Below are positions 34,068 to 43,312 of a stretch of DNA of 64,000 bases, in pieces. Under the pieces are notes generated by a model that was not told the DNA's origin, ran no database searches, and saw only the letters and a program-made list of their open reading frames with translations. Position 1 is the first letter of the stretch. Every line of letters starts with the position of its first letter. The stretch is from Cafeteria roenbergensis. Its lineage: Eukaryota; Sar; Bigyra; Bicosoecida; Cafeteriaceae. The stretch is from NCBI GenBank assembly GCA_008330645.1, contig VLTN01000070.1, positions 62,001 through 126,000 of the forward strand, written 5' to 3'. The position numbers were made by a program, and so were the translations under genes.

Positions 34068-35024
34068 ATGTCTTTGCTGCGCGGCCTGAGCTCACGGGGG
34101 CGGCGCGCGCTTCACGTGGCGGCGAATGCATCATCGGGCGGTGTCGGTGGTGCCCTGCGCGTGGACATGGTGCCCATCTTCGACGACAACTACTCGTACA
34201 TTGTGACGGACACTGTCGCGCAGGTGAGCGCCCTGGTGGACCCAGCAGACCCTGGGCCAGTGCTGGATGCTTGGTCCACGCTCGCGCAGGCCGAGCAGGC
34301 GTTCGAGCTCACGGCCATCTGGACGACGCACCACCACCAAGACCACTCGGGAGGGAACGAGAGAATCGCCCAGCAGTTTCCTGGGATCGAGGTCATGGGC
34401 CCGGCGGCGGAGGTCATCCCGGGTCGCACGCGCTCGCTCGAGGGCGGCGACGAGTTTGACCACGGCGCGCTTCGCGTGCGCGTCATGGCGTCCAGAGGGC
34501 ACACCAGCGGCGGAATTAGCTACCTGGTAGGAGGCCCGGGAACCCCAAGCACGCTCCCGGCAGCAGCCGCCGTCGGCGCTGGAGCCGAGGACGCGGAAGC
34601 TGCGGCGCTGTTCTGCGGGGACACACTGTTCGTGGGCGGCTGCGGGCGCCTCTTCGAGGGGTCCGCCGAGCAGATGCACGCGTCCCTGGGCGCCATGGCG
34701 AGCTTGGACCCCTCCACCAGAGTGTTCTGCGGCCACGAGTACACGCTGGCCAATCTCAAGTTTGCCTCGATGATGGATCCAGCAAACGAGCATCTCGCCA
34801 GGAAGCTGGACGAAGTCATGCTGCTGCGCCAGAAGAGCGCATTCTCAGTGCCGAGCACGCTTCGCAGCGAGCTGATGACGAACCCCTTCCTTCGCTGCGA
34901 CGACCCGGTGGTCGCTCGCACCGTGGCGTCCCTCGCTGGGGCCTCGCTCGTGACCGAGGTGGACGTGGACGACGAGGTTGCGGTGTTCGCGGCGCTCCGC
35001 CAGCTCAAGGACAAGTTCTCCTAG
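34068..35024 (+). CDS. Hydroxyacylglutathione hydrolase (glyoxalase II)
   Basis: 318 residues. It hydrolyses S-lactoylglutathione to lactate and glutathione, the second step of methylglyoxal detoxification. The metallo-beta-lactamase fold is intact: THHHQDH (about 87-93) for the two metals, RGHTSGG, CGDTLF and CGHEYT ligands, plus the C-terminal glyoxalase II segment with KFA and NPFLR for glutathione binding. The first 25 residues (MSLLRGLSSRGRRALHVAANA) are Arg-rich and lack acidic residues, resembling a mitochondrial presequence; mature homology starts at MVPIFDDNYSYIV. The start at 34068 is chosen for that reason, though the frame is open further upstream. Length and motifs match the family. 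Confidence 0.93.
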   Translation: MSLLRGLSSRGRRALHVAANASSGGVGGALRVDMVPIFDDNYSYIVTDTVAQVSALVDPADPGPVLDAWSTLAQAEQAFELTAIWTTHHHQDHSGGNERIAQQFPGIEVMGPAAEVIPGRTRSLEGGDEFDHGALRVRVMASRGHTSGGISYLVGGPGTPSTLPAAAAVGAGAEDAEAAALFCGDTLFVGGCGRLFEGSAEQMHASLGAMASLDPSTRVFCGHEYTLANLKFASMMDPANEHLARKLDEVMLLRQKSAFSVPSTLRSELMTNPFLRCDDPVVARTVASLAGASLVTEVDVDDEVAVFAALRQLKDKFS

Positions 35025-35309
35025 GCTCGTGTGTGCGCACGGAGCCGTGAGGCTGGCGCTCACTCCGACCGACACGCGCGCTGCCGAAGCATGCATTGTG
35101 TTTCTGCATCGGTGCAACCAAACGTTGCCGGCCAGCCGGCAGCCCCCCCAAGCGTCGCGGCCGCCGCGCGCCCAACACCAAAAGCACGCGCCTCAGTGAA
35201 CCAGCACAACATCGCGCGACAATAGGCAGCATGCGCGGACCCAATACGCCCGGCGGCTCCTGTGCAAGCGCGAAGCCATTCCAGGGCGCGCGCGCAAGAG
35301 TTCCTTTTC

Positions 35310-37502
35310 TCACGCGTCGGCGCTTGCGAACAGCAGCTGCACGCTGTCCAGCAGCGGAGTCACGCCCCGGCTGCGCATTCCCCTCCAAGGGAACCCGTCG
35401 GGGTCCGTCGCCACGGCATCCAGCATGCAGTCGCCCATGGCTGGCGGCGGCAGCAGCAGGCGGCCGCTTGAGTCCACCATGGCTAGCTCCGGCCGGGCAC
35501 CGCCCCCCGCCGCGCCCCCTCTGAGCATGCGCCGCGGGTCCACACGAACAGACTCGTACAGGGCTCTGAGCAGCTGTGGCGCCGCGAGCGGGACGCACGC
35601 GAAACCGCGGGGGAGGGAGTCCACAAAGTCGTCGAACGCTCTGGCCGACACCGATGCCGCACCGGCGTGCGCATCGACGGGAACCACCACCACGCGCAGC
35701 GAGACGGGCGGCCTGTGGATCGCAGGATGGCCCCCGCGGCCCCATGCGTCGCCGCCCAGCAGCCTAGACGCCTCCCCGAGGGCCGAGGGCGCGTGCGAGC
35801 CAAGGTCCGAGGGCGCATAGGACGGCCCGCCGTCCAGCGCCAGGCTCCCACCGGGCGACGGCGGCGCCGTCTCCGCCACGGCCCCCGCGCCCCCCTCGTC
35901 GCCCACCGAGCCCCCGGCGGCGCCGCCGCCGCCCGCCTCGTGCCGCCTGCCACTTCGCGGCTCTGCCAGCCAGCTGACGGCTCGGCCCACCCGTTCCGCG
36001 GCGTCGGCTTGCATGCGTCCCTGCGGCGACCACTGCCGCCCGGGCGCGGACACGCCCGTGGGGGGCCGCACGGCGCCGGTGGGAGCCTGCTGGGGCAGAG
36101 CCGGCAGCGCGACGGCGACCCCTCTTCGACTCCCCGGGCCCTCGCGCCCGGCCCCGCGTGGCCTCCCGCGTGCTTTGTCGTCGTCGCGGCCGTAGTCATC
36201 GTGGCCGTAGTCATCGTGGCCGTAGTCATCGTGGCCGTAGTCATCGCGGCCGTAGTCATCGTGACCGTCGCCGGCTGATCCGTACCGGTCATCGCCCGTC
36301 ACGCCCCGTCCATTCTGCCAAGCCCCGTGCCCGCTGGAGCCTGCATCTCCGCCCTCGATTGCTCCTTGCAGGTCCGAGTCGTCGGCGGAGAGTTCCGCCG
36401 ACCAGGACCCCTCCGTTTCCGACAGGTCCCCCCTCGAGGCCCTCGCCACAGCAACAGATGCCCCGGCCCTCGGCGTCATCGCGTGCGAGCCAAGGCCGGA
36501 CAGAGGCTCGCTTGAGCGGGACAGCATGGACCCAGCTCCAGCCACGGCACCAGGGGGCGGGCCAGCCCCCCCGTAGCCGCGCCCCCCCCCGTAGCCGCGC
36601 CCCCCCCCGTAGCCGCCGGGCCCGCCAGGATCCGGCCCTGACCCCAGCGCAGGGGCGTCTGCCTCCCCGTCTGCTGCTGGCGCCGACCTGGAGCCCCAGG
36701 ACGCGTGAAGGGACGCCCTCGTGGCGAGAGACGCGCCGGCGCTCAGCCGGGCCGCGTCGGACGCGGCCGATTCCATCAGTGCGATGTGATGCGCCGAGGC
36801 CAGGCCGGAGGGATCGGCATCGTCGATCGCGCGCCGCTGCCGCGACCTCAGCAAGCCAAGGAGCCTTGAAACCGCGCGTCTGCCCTCAAAGCACGCCTTG
36901 CGGACTCCCGAGCACAGTGTGCAGTAGAGCAGTACGAAGTGTGCCCCAGCCAGGTGCTCTGCCGGCCGGATGCGCGCACCACCTGGGAGCTGCAGGTGCG
37001 CCACTGAGGCGATGACCAGGCGCGGGACGGGGGGCAGCGTCCAGGGGAAGGACGCCGCCCTGGGGTCGGTCCTGATCCGGTCCCACGCGCGGCGGGACAG
37101 CACCGCGCCCGACGGGTGGACCAGGCAGAGCGAAAACGCCTCGTCCACGCCTAGCAAGGCCGCCACCACGCGGGAGCGGTCCGAGCCAAGGGGCGCGCAT
37201 GGCCACGGCATGCGGCGCATCCACCGCATGGCGTTGGAGGCGGCAACGGCGTCGCCTGGCCGGAGCACTGGCGGAAGCCAGATGACCTCAACCCTCGAGC
37301 GGGAGGCGTTTGCGCTGTGCCAGTCAAGCAGCGCTCCAGACAGCGCGGCCTGGTGCCTGCCTGTACCGCCTCGCATCGCATGGTCGTTGGTCATGACCAA
37401 GAGGTGCTTGCCCTCAAGCTCCCGAAGCGGCACCCTGCGGCCGGTCGAGCCCTCGGCGAGCGCCCCGCCCGTCAAGCGGACAAGCCACTGAGGCGCCGCC
37501 AT
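35310..37502 (-). CDS. Nucleoredoxin-like protein lacking CxxC sites
   Basis: 730 residues. The N-terminal part follows nucleoredoxin/tryparedoxin layout: VPLRELEGKHLLVMTND, VEVIWLPP, WMRRMPWPCAP, LCLVHPSGAVLSRRA and DPRAASFPW. The usual WCPPC after the first strand is absent (TNDHAMRGGTG). A second thioredoxin-like unit starts about residue 165 (LAGAHFVLLYCTLCSGVRKAC), with one Cys in place of the pair, and resumes at about 585 (VVVVPVDAHAG … MVDSSGRLLLPP … DPDGFPWRG). Between these halves lie about 350 low-complexity residues including GHDDY repeats. Nucleoredoxins reduce protein disulphides; without a CxxC this one is unlikely to be a conventional reductase and may be a binding or scaffold protein. 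Family assignment is from motif order, so moderate. Confidence 0.6.
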   Translation of the reverse strand: MAAPQWLVRLTGGALAEGSTGRRVPLRELEGKHLLVMTNDHAMRGGTGRHQAALSGALLDWHSANASRSRVEVIWLPPVLRPGDAVAASNAMRWMRRMPWPCAPLGSDRSRVVAALLGVDEAFSLCLVHPSGAVLSRRAWDRIRTDPRAASFPWTLPPVPRLVIASVAHLQLPGGARIRPAEHLAGAHFVLLYCTLCSGVRKACFEGRRAVSRLLGLLRSRQRRAIDDADPSGLASAHHIALMESAASDAARLSAGASLATRASLHASWGSRSAPAADGEADAPALGSGPDPGGPGGYGGGRGYGGGRGYGGAGPPPGAVAGAGSMLSRSSEPLSGLGSHAMTPRAGASVAVARASRGDLSETEGSWSAELSADDSDLQGAIEGGDAGSSGHGAWQNGRGVTGDDRYGSAGDGHDDYGRDDYGHDDYGHDDYGHDDYGRDDDKARGRPRGAGREGPGSRRGVAVALPALPQQAPTGAVRPPTGVSAPGRQWSPQGRMQADAAERVGRAVSWLAEPRSGRRHEAGGGGAAGGSVGDEGGAGAVAETAPPSPGGSLALDGGPSYAPSDLGSHAPSALGEASRLLGGDAWGRGGHPAIHRPPVSLRVVVVPVDAHAGAASVSARAFDDFVDSLPRGFACVPLAAPQLLRALYESVRVDPRRMLRGGAAGGGARPELAMVDSSGRLLLPPPAMGDCMLDAVATDPDGFPWRGMRSRGVTPLLDSVQLLFASADA
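36180..36262. repeat. 15-bp tandem repeat coding (G-H/R-D-D-Y)n
   Basis: About 5.5 units of GTCATCGTGGCCGTA, coding DYGHD/DYGRD repeats on the minus strand within the nucleoredoxin-like gene. The units are nearly identical in DNA, indicating recent expansion. Confidence 0.92.
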
Positions 37503-37809
37503 GGCCGCTCGCGGCGGGCGTCAGCAGGGCTCAATAGCGAGCCGGCCGGTCCCTTGCTGGGGCAGGGGGGCGGTGTGCGCCGTCTTGCGAGCGGCGTCAT
37601 TGCCCGCGCCACATGCAACCGAGTCAATATTGCCCAGTTCTCGAAATACCAGCGCAAGCCGGAGCACCGCTTGCCGCCTCGCGCCACTTGCCGCTCCGGG
37701 GAGCCCCTGGTCCACGGGCTGCGGGGACCGTTCGTGGCCCCAGCGGCGACCCGGGCTCTGCGCGCGCTGGCGGTGCGGCCGCGCCACCGCTGCTGTTGGA
37801 GACCCTCCC
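37503..37809. promoter_or_regulatory. Divergent region, nucleoredoxin-like (-) / unknown (+)
   Basis: 307 bp between the divergent starts if the plus-strand gene begins at 37810. Its frame is open back to 37501, where its first ATG overlaps the nucleoredoxin-like ATG; the later start is preferred because it leaves room for promoters and begins less Arg-rich sequence. Confidence 0.4.
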
Positions 37810-40800
37810 ATGTCTCAAAGCGACCCAGTGAAAGGGACAATTTTCCCCGCCCTTCCACCCGGAAGCCACAGCCAAGCCGTCCACGTCCCGTCAACGGCCC
37901 TCGTTGGCGGGAAGCTGCAACCGGAGTTCCAGTTTCAGCTCAACCTGTCTGGATTTTGCCCAGAGGCGAGGGCAAGGCATATGCAATTCTTGCCTGTCCA
38001 GGCTCCCCCGCACGGCGACTGGGTGGGCGCGCAAGACAAGAGGCTGCTAGCAGCGTTTGCCAATGGCGTCGTTCCCCAAGCTGGCGACCCGGCCGGTGGC
38101 GCTGGGTGGTCCCTGACTGGCGAGTCGGCTCGCTCACTGCGGCGCCGATTCGTGGTCGATCTGTTCGTCGAAGACCCGATGGCGCCGCTGACTGACGCTG
38201 CCGGCCGACAGGGCGAGGCAAGCGGCGAGGCATCGCATGGTCCTCGGCGCGGAGCGGCGTGCTTGCCCGTCAAGGGGTCGTTGTGGCCGCTAGCGAGCGA
38301 ACTTGAGGGGGCAGCCCCGGCCCCAGCCCAGGCCGGCACTGAACCTGCCGTGGAGCCAGGCAGGGCCGAGGCCGCCGCAGCAGCGCAACGGGCAAGCAAC
38401 CCCTGGTCTGGAAGCAGTGGCAGCAGCAGCAGCAGCAGTGGCGGCGGTAGCAGCGGCAGCAGCGGCGGCAGCGGCGGTAACAGCGGCGGCGGTAACAGCG
38501 GCAGCAGCGGCGGTAACAGCGGCAGCAGCGGCGGCAGCGGCGGTAACAGCGGCAGCAGCGGCGGCGGTTCGGGGGCGCCCGCTGGGCAGCCACACCGGCA
38601 AGTCTGCCTGCCCTCTGTGCTGGGTTGCATCGCTGCCCCTGACCGCCCAGTTCCGCTGCCGCCCGCCCCGACGGCCTCACTTGCGCCGCCGGCGCTGAGC
38701 CAGCCTCGGGCGAGTGGCGTGACTCCCCGCGTCGTGGTGCCTTCGCTGGTGGGCCCAACCGGCGCAGCCCGGGAGTCCAATCCGCTGGCTGCGCCGCTAT
38801 GGAGGCCGCGGTCGCCTGCGCCCACTGCAACTGGCTGCCCCGTGGTGGGAGCGGCCAACGCAGGGAGCCACCATCGTGCTGGCGCGAGCGGCGGGCAGGG
38901 GCTCGCCCCCGCCGCCAGTGCAAGCAGGCCCCCCCTGCTCCCCAAACCGTCGCACCTGGCGGCGGGACTTCGCGCTGCTGGCAGCCCTGGCGCCGCTGCA
39001 GCCGGCGCTGGGGGGGCGGCGGCTTTCAGTGGCAAGCATGCAGCACTGATTGCATCGGTCACCATGTTCGCTGGGCCCGGGGCTGGCCGGCCGCCTCGGC
39101 TCGAGGCAGGCGCCAAGTTGGACTCCGACTCTGACTCCGACTCTGACTCCGACAGTGACTCTGACTCTGATTCAGAGGCCACAAGCGACGCCAGAGACGG
39201 GGCGTCCGCCGGCAGGGCAAGCTCGCGCGGCATCACAGCGGAGGAGGAGGACGAGCTCCTTGCGACAGCGTTTCGCTCCAGCAGGCAGCTGCTACGAAGC
39301 CGCGCAGCTCCAAACGCCGAATCGCTGCTCCGGACGGCCGAGGCCTCGGAGGAGATCCTGGCCGCGGAGGCAGCCGCGGCTGAGGCGCGCGTGAGGGCCG
39401 CCCACCAGCAGCAGGTTCTCGATCTGGATTTGGCGGCAGAGCGAGCTGGCTTCGCCGAGGCGAACGCGGCGCTCGAGGCGGCCCTGGAGAGCGGCTGGAG
39501 GCCGGACTGGTTGCGCAAGCGCGGGGCGCGGGAGTGGGGCATTGAGGCAGAGCCAGACACGGCGAGCGGGGCGGAGGGGCATGCGGCGGCAGCGCGCTCT
39601 GGAGGCCAGCCGAGCGGCGCGGCGGGCGGATCGGTTGGGGAAACCTCGCCCGCCGCTCTCAGCCATGGGCAGCGAGGAGGAGCAGCTGGTGCAGGGGCGA
39701 CGGCTGTTGACGCTGCACACGACAGCGTGGGCAGCCACAGCAGCAGCGGCAGCAGCAGCGGCAGCGGCAGCGGCAGCGGCAGCGACAGCGACAGCGGCAG
39801 CGACAGCGGCAGCGGCAGCGACAGCGGCAGCGACAGCGGCAGCGGCAGCGACAGCGACGCAGCGAGCGGCCGTGGGGAAGCACCTGTGGTTGAGCTTGCG
39901 GGGGAGAGTTCGGGGTCGGACACGGACGATAGCGACAGCAGTATCGGGTCGGGAGTGCACGACGGCGCGCCGCTGGGCACGGTGGCTTGGAAGTGGCTGC
40001 CTGCTGCACAGCAAGCAGCTGTTGACACGGTGGCTCGCGCGATGCTGCAGCGCAGCACCTCCCACAACATGGCAGCGCTCTGTGACCGTCTTGTGGCGTG
40101 GCGCGACGCCACGGCGAAGCTACCGCTCCCGCAGGTCAAGGTGGCGGTCGGAGCCGATGCGGGTCCGGGGGCCTCGCCAGGGCCGCGCGATCGGCCTGGG
40201 ACGCTGTGCCAGCTGTGGGCCGCGCTCGAGGCAATGTCGGGCTCCGAAGCTGGGGCGCTGTTGTGGCGTGTGGCGGGGTGTCAGCTGCCTGCGGGATCGG
40301 GTGCAGCGGGCTTCGACGCGACGCTTCTGCAGGACAATACGTTTCGGAAGCTTCTCGGTCTGTGGAGAGCAGCAGACACCGTCAGAATGCGGCTGCGCGC
40401 ATGGCTCGCGAGGGGGAAGCAGCTGCGAAAGAAGCAGCGCCGCCTCCAAGCCAGCGAGGCGCCAGCAGGGGCTGCGGCTGCCAGGCAGTCCCAATCAGCC
40501 CCTCAGAGTCCCGTTACGGGTGGCCAGTCGTCCAAAGCTGGCGCAGCCCCGTTCTCGCCGCTCGCGGCAGCAGAGGCCAAGGCTGCTCCACCCCGACAGC
40601 CAGCAGATCCCGCTCCGGCTCCCGCTCCCAGCCACCCTTCGGGTGCCTCATCAACTGCGCCGCCCAGCGTCCCGACGACTGCCGAGCGCAAGCCCCGGCG
40701 GGTGGCCCTCACGCTTGTGCCGGCGGTGGCCGCGCGCCCTTTCGCCGATAACGGCCCCGCTGCTCGCTCCGTCGGCCCCCAGCCAATCGGCCTGACCGAC

Positions 40801-40920
40801 AAGCCGGCTCCCAGCCGCGTGGTGGATGCGAGCAGCTCGCCTGATCCTGGACAGGACAGCGACGCCACTTGCAAAAGCGGACGCGACGATTCCTCCGCGG
40901 ATTCGGCCGACGAGCTGTAG
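37810..40920 (+). CDS. Unknown Ser/Gly/Asp-rich protein
   Basis: 1,036 residues from ATG 37810; not recognised. The N-terminus (about 1-120: FPALPPGSHSQAVHVPSTAL, FQFQLNLSGFCPEARA, RRRFVVDLFVEDP) looks folded. Three simple tracts follow: (GS)/(GGNSGSS) at about 202-254, (DS)n at about 437-457, and (GSGSDS)n at about 640-684. A helical segment at about 460-560 (EEEDELLATAFRSSRQLLRSR) includes Ala/Glu-rich heptads that could form a coiled coil. A second compact stretch at about 715-890 (WKWLPAAQQAAVDTVARAML, MAALCDRLVAWRDA, LCQLWAALEAM) is Trp-containing and predicted helical. No membrane segment or signal peptide is seen. Such (DS)n tracts are typical casein-kinase-2 targets in nuclear proteins, but that is inference. 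Confidence 0.55.
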   Translation: MSQSDPVKGTIFPALPPGSHSQAVHVPSTALVGGKLQPEFQFQLNLSGFCPEARARHMQFLPVQAPPHGDWVGAQDKRLLAAFANGVVPQAGDPAGGAGWSLTGESARSLRRRFVVDLFVEDPMAPLTDAAGRQGEASGEASHGPRRGAACLPVKGSLWPLASELEGAAPAPAQAGTEPAVEPGRAEAAAAAQRASNPWSGSSGSSSSSSGGGSSGSSGGSGGNSGGGNSGSSGGNSGSSGGSGGNSGSSGGGSGAPAGQPHRQVCLPSVLGCIAAPDRPVPLPPAPTASLAPPALSQPRASGVTPRVVVPSLVGPTGAARESNPLAAPLWRPRSPAPTATGCPVVGAANAGSHHRAGASGGQGLAPAASASRPPLLPKPSHLAAGLRAAGSPGAAAAGAGGAAAFSGKHAALIASVTMFAGPGAGRPPRLEAGAKLDSDSDSDSDSDSDSDSDSEATSDARDGASAGRASSRGITAEEEDELLATAFRSSRQLLRSRAAPNAESLLRTAEASEEILAAEAAAAEARVRAAHQQQVLDLDLAAERAGFAEANAALEAALESGWRPDWLRKRGAREWGIEAEPDTASGAEGHAAAARSGGQPSGAAGGSVGETSPAALSHGQRGGAAGAGATAVDAAHDSVGSHSSSGSSSGSGSGSGSDSDSGSDSGSGSDSGSDSGSGSDSDAASGRGEAPVVELAGESSGSDTDDSDSSIGSGVHDGAPLGTVAWKWLPAAQQAAVDTVARAMLQRSTSHNMAALCDRLVAWRDATAKLPLPQVKVAVGADAGPGASPGPRDRPGTLCQLWAALEAMSGSEAGALLWRVAGCQLPAGSGAAGFDATLLQDNTFRKLLGLWRAADTVRMRLRAWLARGKQLRKKQRRLQASEAPAGAAAARQSQSAPQSPVTGGQSSKAGAAPFSPLAAAEAKAAPPRQPADPAPAPAPSHPSGASSTAPPSVPTTAERKPRRVALTLVPAVAARPFADNGPAARSVGPQPIGLTDKPAPSRVVDASSSPDPGQDSDATCKSGRDDSSADSADEL
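38404..38574. repeat. GGC/AGC codon repeats (Gly/Ser tract)
   Basis: Imperfect GGCAGC/GGTAAC repeats of about 170 bp. Related tracts in the same gene lie at 39121-39175 (GACTCC/GACTCT, coding Asp-Ser) and about 39733-39860 (AGCGGC/AGCGAC, coding Ser-Gly/Ser-Asp). Confidence 0.85.
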
Positions 40921-41186
40921 GCTGCCACGGGGACTAGCAGCTGTGCTCCTGGAGACGAGCTCACGTCTCCCGGCAAGCGTGGCAGGGGCGCCCCGTGTGT
41001 TCGCCAGCGGCTGTGGCTGGTGCATGTGGATCCAGCCCACGGCTGCACAACCATTCGCAGCCTGGGTGCAGCCACGCTCCAAGATTGTCGACTGTGCCCA
41101 CTCCCTGCGCTCCAATGGCACAGCAGATGCTCGGGCGCCGGATGCAGCGTTGGCTGCGCAGAATCGCAAGCCGCTGCTTCCTTTGC

Positions 41187-42671
41187 CTAGTCTGTGAAGG
41201 CTCTCAGGCATGGCTGGACATTGCGAGCCTCCCAGCCACGGAATGCGCTGTCGACAAGACGACGGTGGGCGGCCGGCATGGCTGCCAGCGCAGCCGCAGA
41301 AAAGGGCGAGCCTGGGGCCCTATCTGACCGGGGCTTCGTCCTGGGCTGCGCATCGAGCCGAAGGGCAAGCGCTTTGAGCGCGTCGGGCGTGACACGGTGG
41401 TCCCCGCTCTTCAGCACGCGGCTTGACAGCGCGCGCAGAACCTGGTCCAACGCCCTGGCGTCCTGTTTGGACCGCGGCATGTCCTCGCGCCGGGAAGATT
41501 TGGCCCTCGGCCGGACCAAGCTCTGCGGGCGTCGCAGCTGCGGCGGGTAAGGCGACGTGTCGAGTCGGTGCTTGGTAGAAACGATGAAAGGCTGGGGCTC
41601 GCAAGGCCCTCGCAGTGCTGGGTGGCGCAATGCCTCAGCTGCGGAGCTGAAGCGCGCTGCTTTTGGGCCGGCCGAGGCAGCGGCGATGAACGCTGCCCAC
41701 GCTGGTGCTGGCAGCTGATTCGCGACGCACGGCAGCGTCCTCCCAGCGTCGAGAGGTCTGAGGGCTGGTTCGGGCGATGCAGATGCAACTGCCTCGCCGA
41801 CTGTTTGCCTCCCCGAAGTGGCGACAATGGGGTGGCCAAAGGGGTGCACGCCTGTCGCCCACTCCGCAGCAAGCACGCCGACCGCAAAAACGTCAGCCCG
41901 TGGCGACGCGGCGTGCCAGGCGCAAGGGTCCCCCGCCCGCCCGCTGCGGACTGCCTCGGGAGGCAGCAAGCGGGGGCGAGTCCACTGCAGGGCCTGCGCG
42001 TGGGCCACCGGGTCACCGATCCGAGTAATGCCCACAGGGCGCAGCTTCAGAGCTCCAGTGCCGTCGAGGAACATCTGGTCCGAGGAAATGCCCGACCAGG
42101 CGTAGCCGCAGTCGTGCAGCCACGCCAGACCCTCAAGCAGCTGGACCACGAGCATGCGCACGGCTTCGGCCCGTGTCGCAGCCGGGGCGACCAGCTGGCC
42201 TCTCCTGTCCAGATGCAAGGACAGAGGCCCCCCCGCGGCGTGCTCAAACACGAGGACGGCTGACTCGTCCGAGGCGCACGTCCCGAACAGGCGGATCCAG
42301 CGATTTGCCCCCGGCTTGAGCATGTTCTCGTGGGAGAACAGGCCAGCGAGCACGCGTGCCTTGGTCACGGCGTTCGCCGCAGCAACAACGCTCGCCCTTG
42401 CTGCGTGCTCGTGCACAAACAACCAGTGCGACCCGTCTGGCGCCCGGGGCGTGCACATGGACTCGTTCAGTCTCCACTCAAGGCCTGGCTCCCGCCAAAT
42501 TACCTCGAGGGGCTCCCATTCGTGCCGGGCAGTCGCGAAGCGCGGGAGCGCAGGCGGTGCGGCTGCGCGCGCGCCGAGCACCCGGCGGTCTGTCCTGCCC
42601 CCTCGAGCTCCGAGCTCAATGTCTTCGCGAACCTGGACTGTGCGGCTCGCGGGGGCCACGCAGCCACCCAT
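41187..42671 (-). CDS. Protein-kinase-like pseudokinase
   Basis: About 494 residues from the first ATG (42671); an in-frame stop lies roughly 60 bp upstream, so a 5' exon may be missing. A kinase-like order is visible: WLFVHEHAARASVVAAANAV in the N-lobe, KARVLAGLFSHENML (helix C-like), AVLVFEHAAGGPLSLHL (hinge), LVVQLLEGLAWLHDCGYAWS (helix E), ISSDQMFLDGTGALKLRPVG, LLPPEAV, ADVFAVGVLAAEWATGVHPF and a C-terminal AALRHPAL. The catalytic loop HRDLKPxN reads YAWSGISSDQ and the DFG position reads RPVG. The catalytic Asp and metal-binding Asp are therefore absent. I infer a pseudokinase with scaffold or allosteric role. The tail after residue 400 is basic and unrecognised. Confidence 0.62.
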   Translation of the reverse strand: MGGCVAPASRTVQVREDIELGARGGRTDRRVLGARAAAPPALPRFATARHEWEPLEVIWREPGLEWRLNESMCTPRAPDGSHWLFVHEHAARASVVAAANAVTKARVLAGLFSHENMLKPGANRWIRLFGTCASDESAVLVFEHAAGGPLSLHLDRRGQLVAPAATRAEAVRMLVVQLLEGLAWLHDCGYAWSGISSDQMFLDGTGALKLRPVGITRIGDPVAHAQALQWTRPRLLPPEAVRSGRAGDPCAWHAASPRADVFAVGVLAAEWATGVHPFGHPIVATSGRQTVGEAVASASPEPALRPLDAGRTLPCVANQLPAPAWAAFIAAASAGPKAARFSSAAEALRHPALRGPCEPQPFIVSTKHRLDTSPYPPQLRRPQSLVRPRAKSSRREDMPRSKQDARALDQVLRALSSRVLKSGDHRVTPDALKALALRLDAQPRTKPRSDRAPGSPFSAAALAAMPAAHRRLVDSAFRGWEARNVQPCLRAFTD

Positions 42672-43312
42672 GGGGTGCTGCAGTGGTCTTTCACCACATC
42701 GCACTTGCCGGCAGCTGCGCCGCTTGCAAGTTTCATCGCCACCGGGTCACACGCGCGCCAAAGGCCTCAACTTGCCCCGGAGCATAGCGCCAGCCTCGCG
42801 ATGCGGCCAGAGCTCGCCCCCCACGCCAAAAGCAGCCCACAGCTCGCGCAGCGCAAACGACGCGAACCAGGGGCGGCCTGACTGATGCCGTGTCGGTGAA
42901 TGCAACAGGGGCCTCGCGACGCAACATGCGCAACAGGCCTGAGATGCTGCGAATGCGCCCTCACTGGCATGAACTGCCCGACAACGAGAGCTGCTTGCGG
43001 CTGGAGAGGCCCAAAGGCGGCGCGGCAGGCGTGCAAATCGGCTGGGGCCGCCTCGCACCTCCCCCGCTGCGCCGGGCTGGCCGGGACGGGGGCGCTCGGA
43101 CGCGAAGCGCACAAGCGCGAGTCGCCGGAGTCGCATCGCTTGAAGGGGGGGACGCGACAGCCAGTTCCCCCCTCACGCGACGCGGGCGGTTGTGCCGGCG
43201 CGGGGTCGTCGACGCCGCTCGCAAGTGTGGTCGCGCGGGGAGTGCGGCTTTGAGTGGCGAAAATCTTGCGCGAGCGGGAGGCAAAGCGGATCTTGACAGT
43301 TTCGCAAGCGAA
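42672..43312. other. Region between pseudokinase 5' end and AROM 3' end
   Basis: About 640 bp, both neighbours on the minus strand. Short open frames occur on both strands. One minus-strand frame around 42735-42880 (RPWFASFALRELWAAFG) might be a 5' exon of the pseudokinase, but no convincing splice pair was found. Nothing else is supported. Confidence 0.35.

Noticed and set aside
36180-36262. Regular short repeat that could be mistaken for a CRISPR array
   Set aside because: 15-bp units without spacers, in frame with and part of a protein coding region.
37501-37809. N-terminal extension of the unknown plus-strand protein from the ATG at 37501
   Set aside because: Would overlap the ATG of the divergent gene, leaving no promoter; the sequence is Arg/Pro-rich chance-like.
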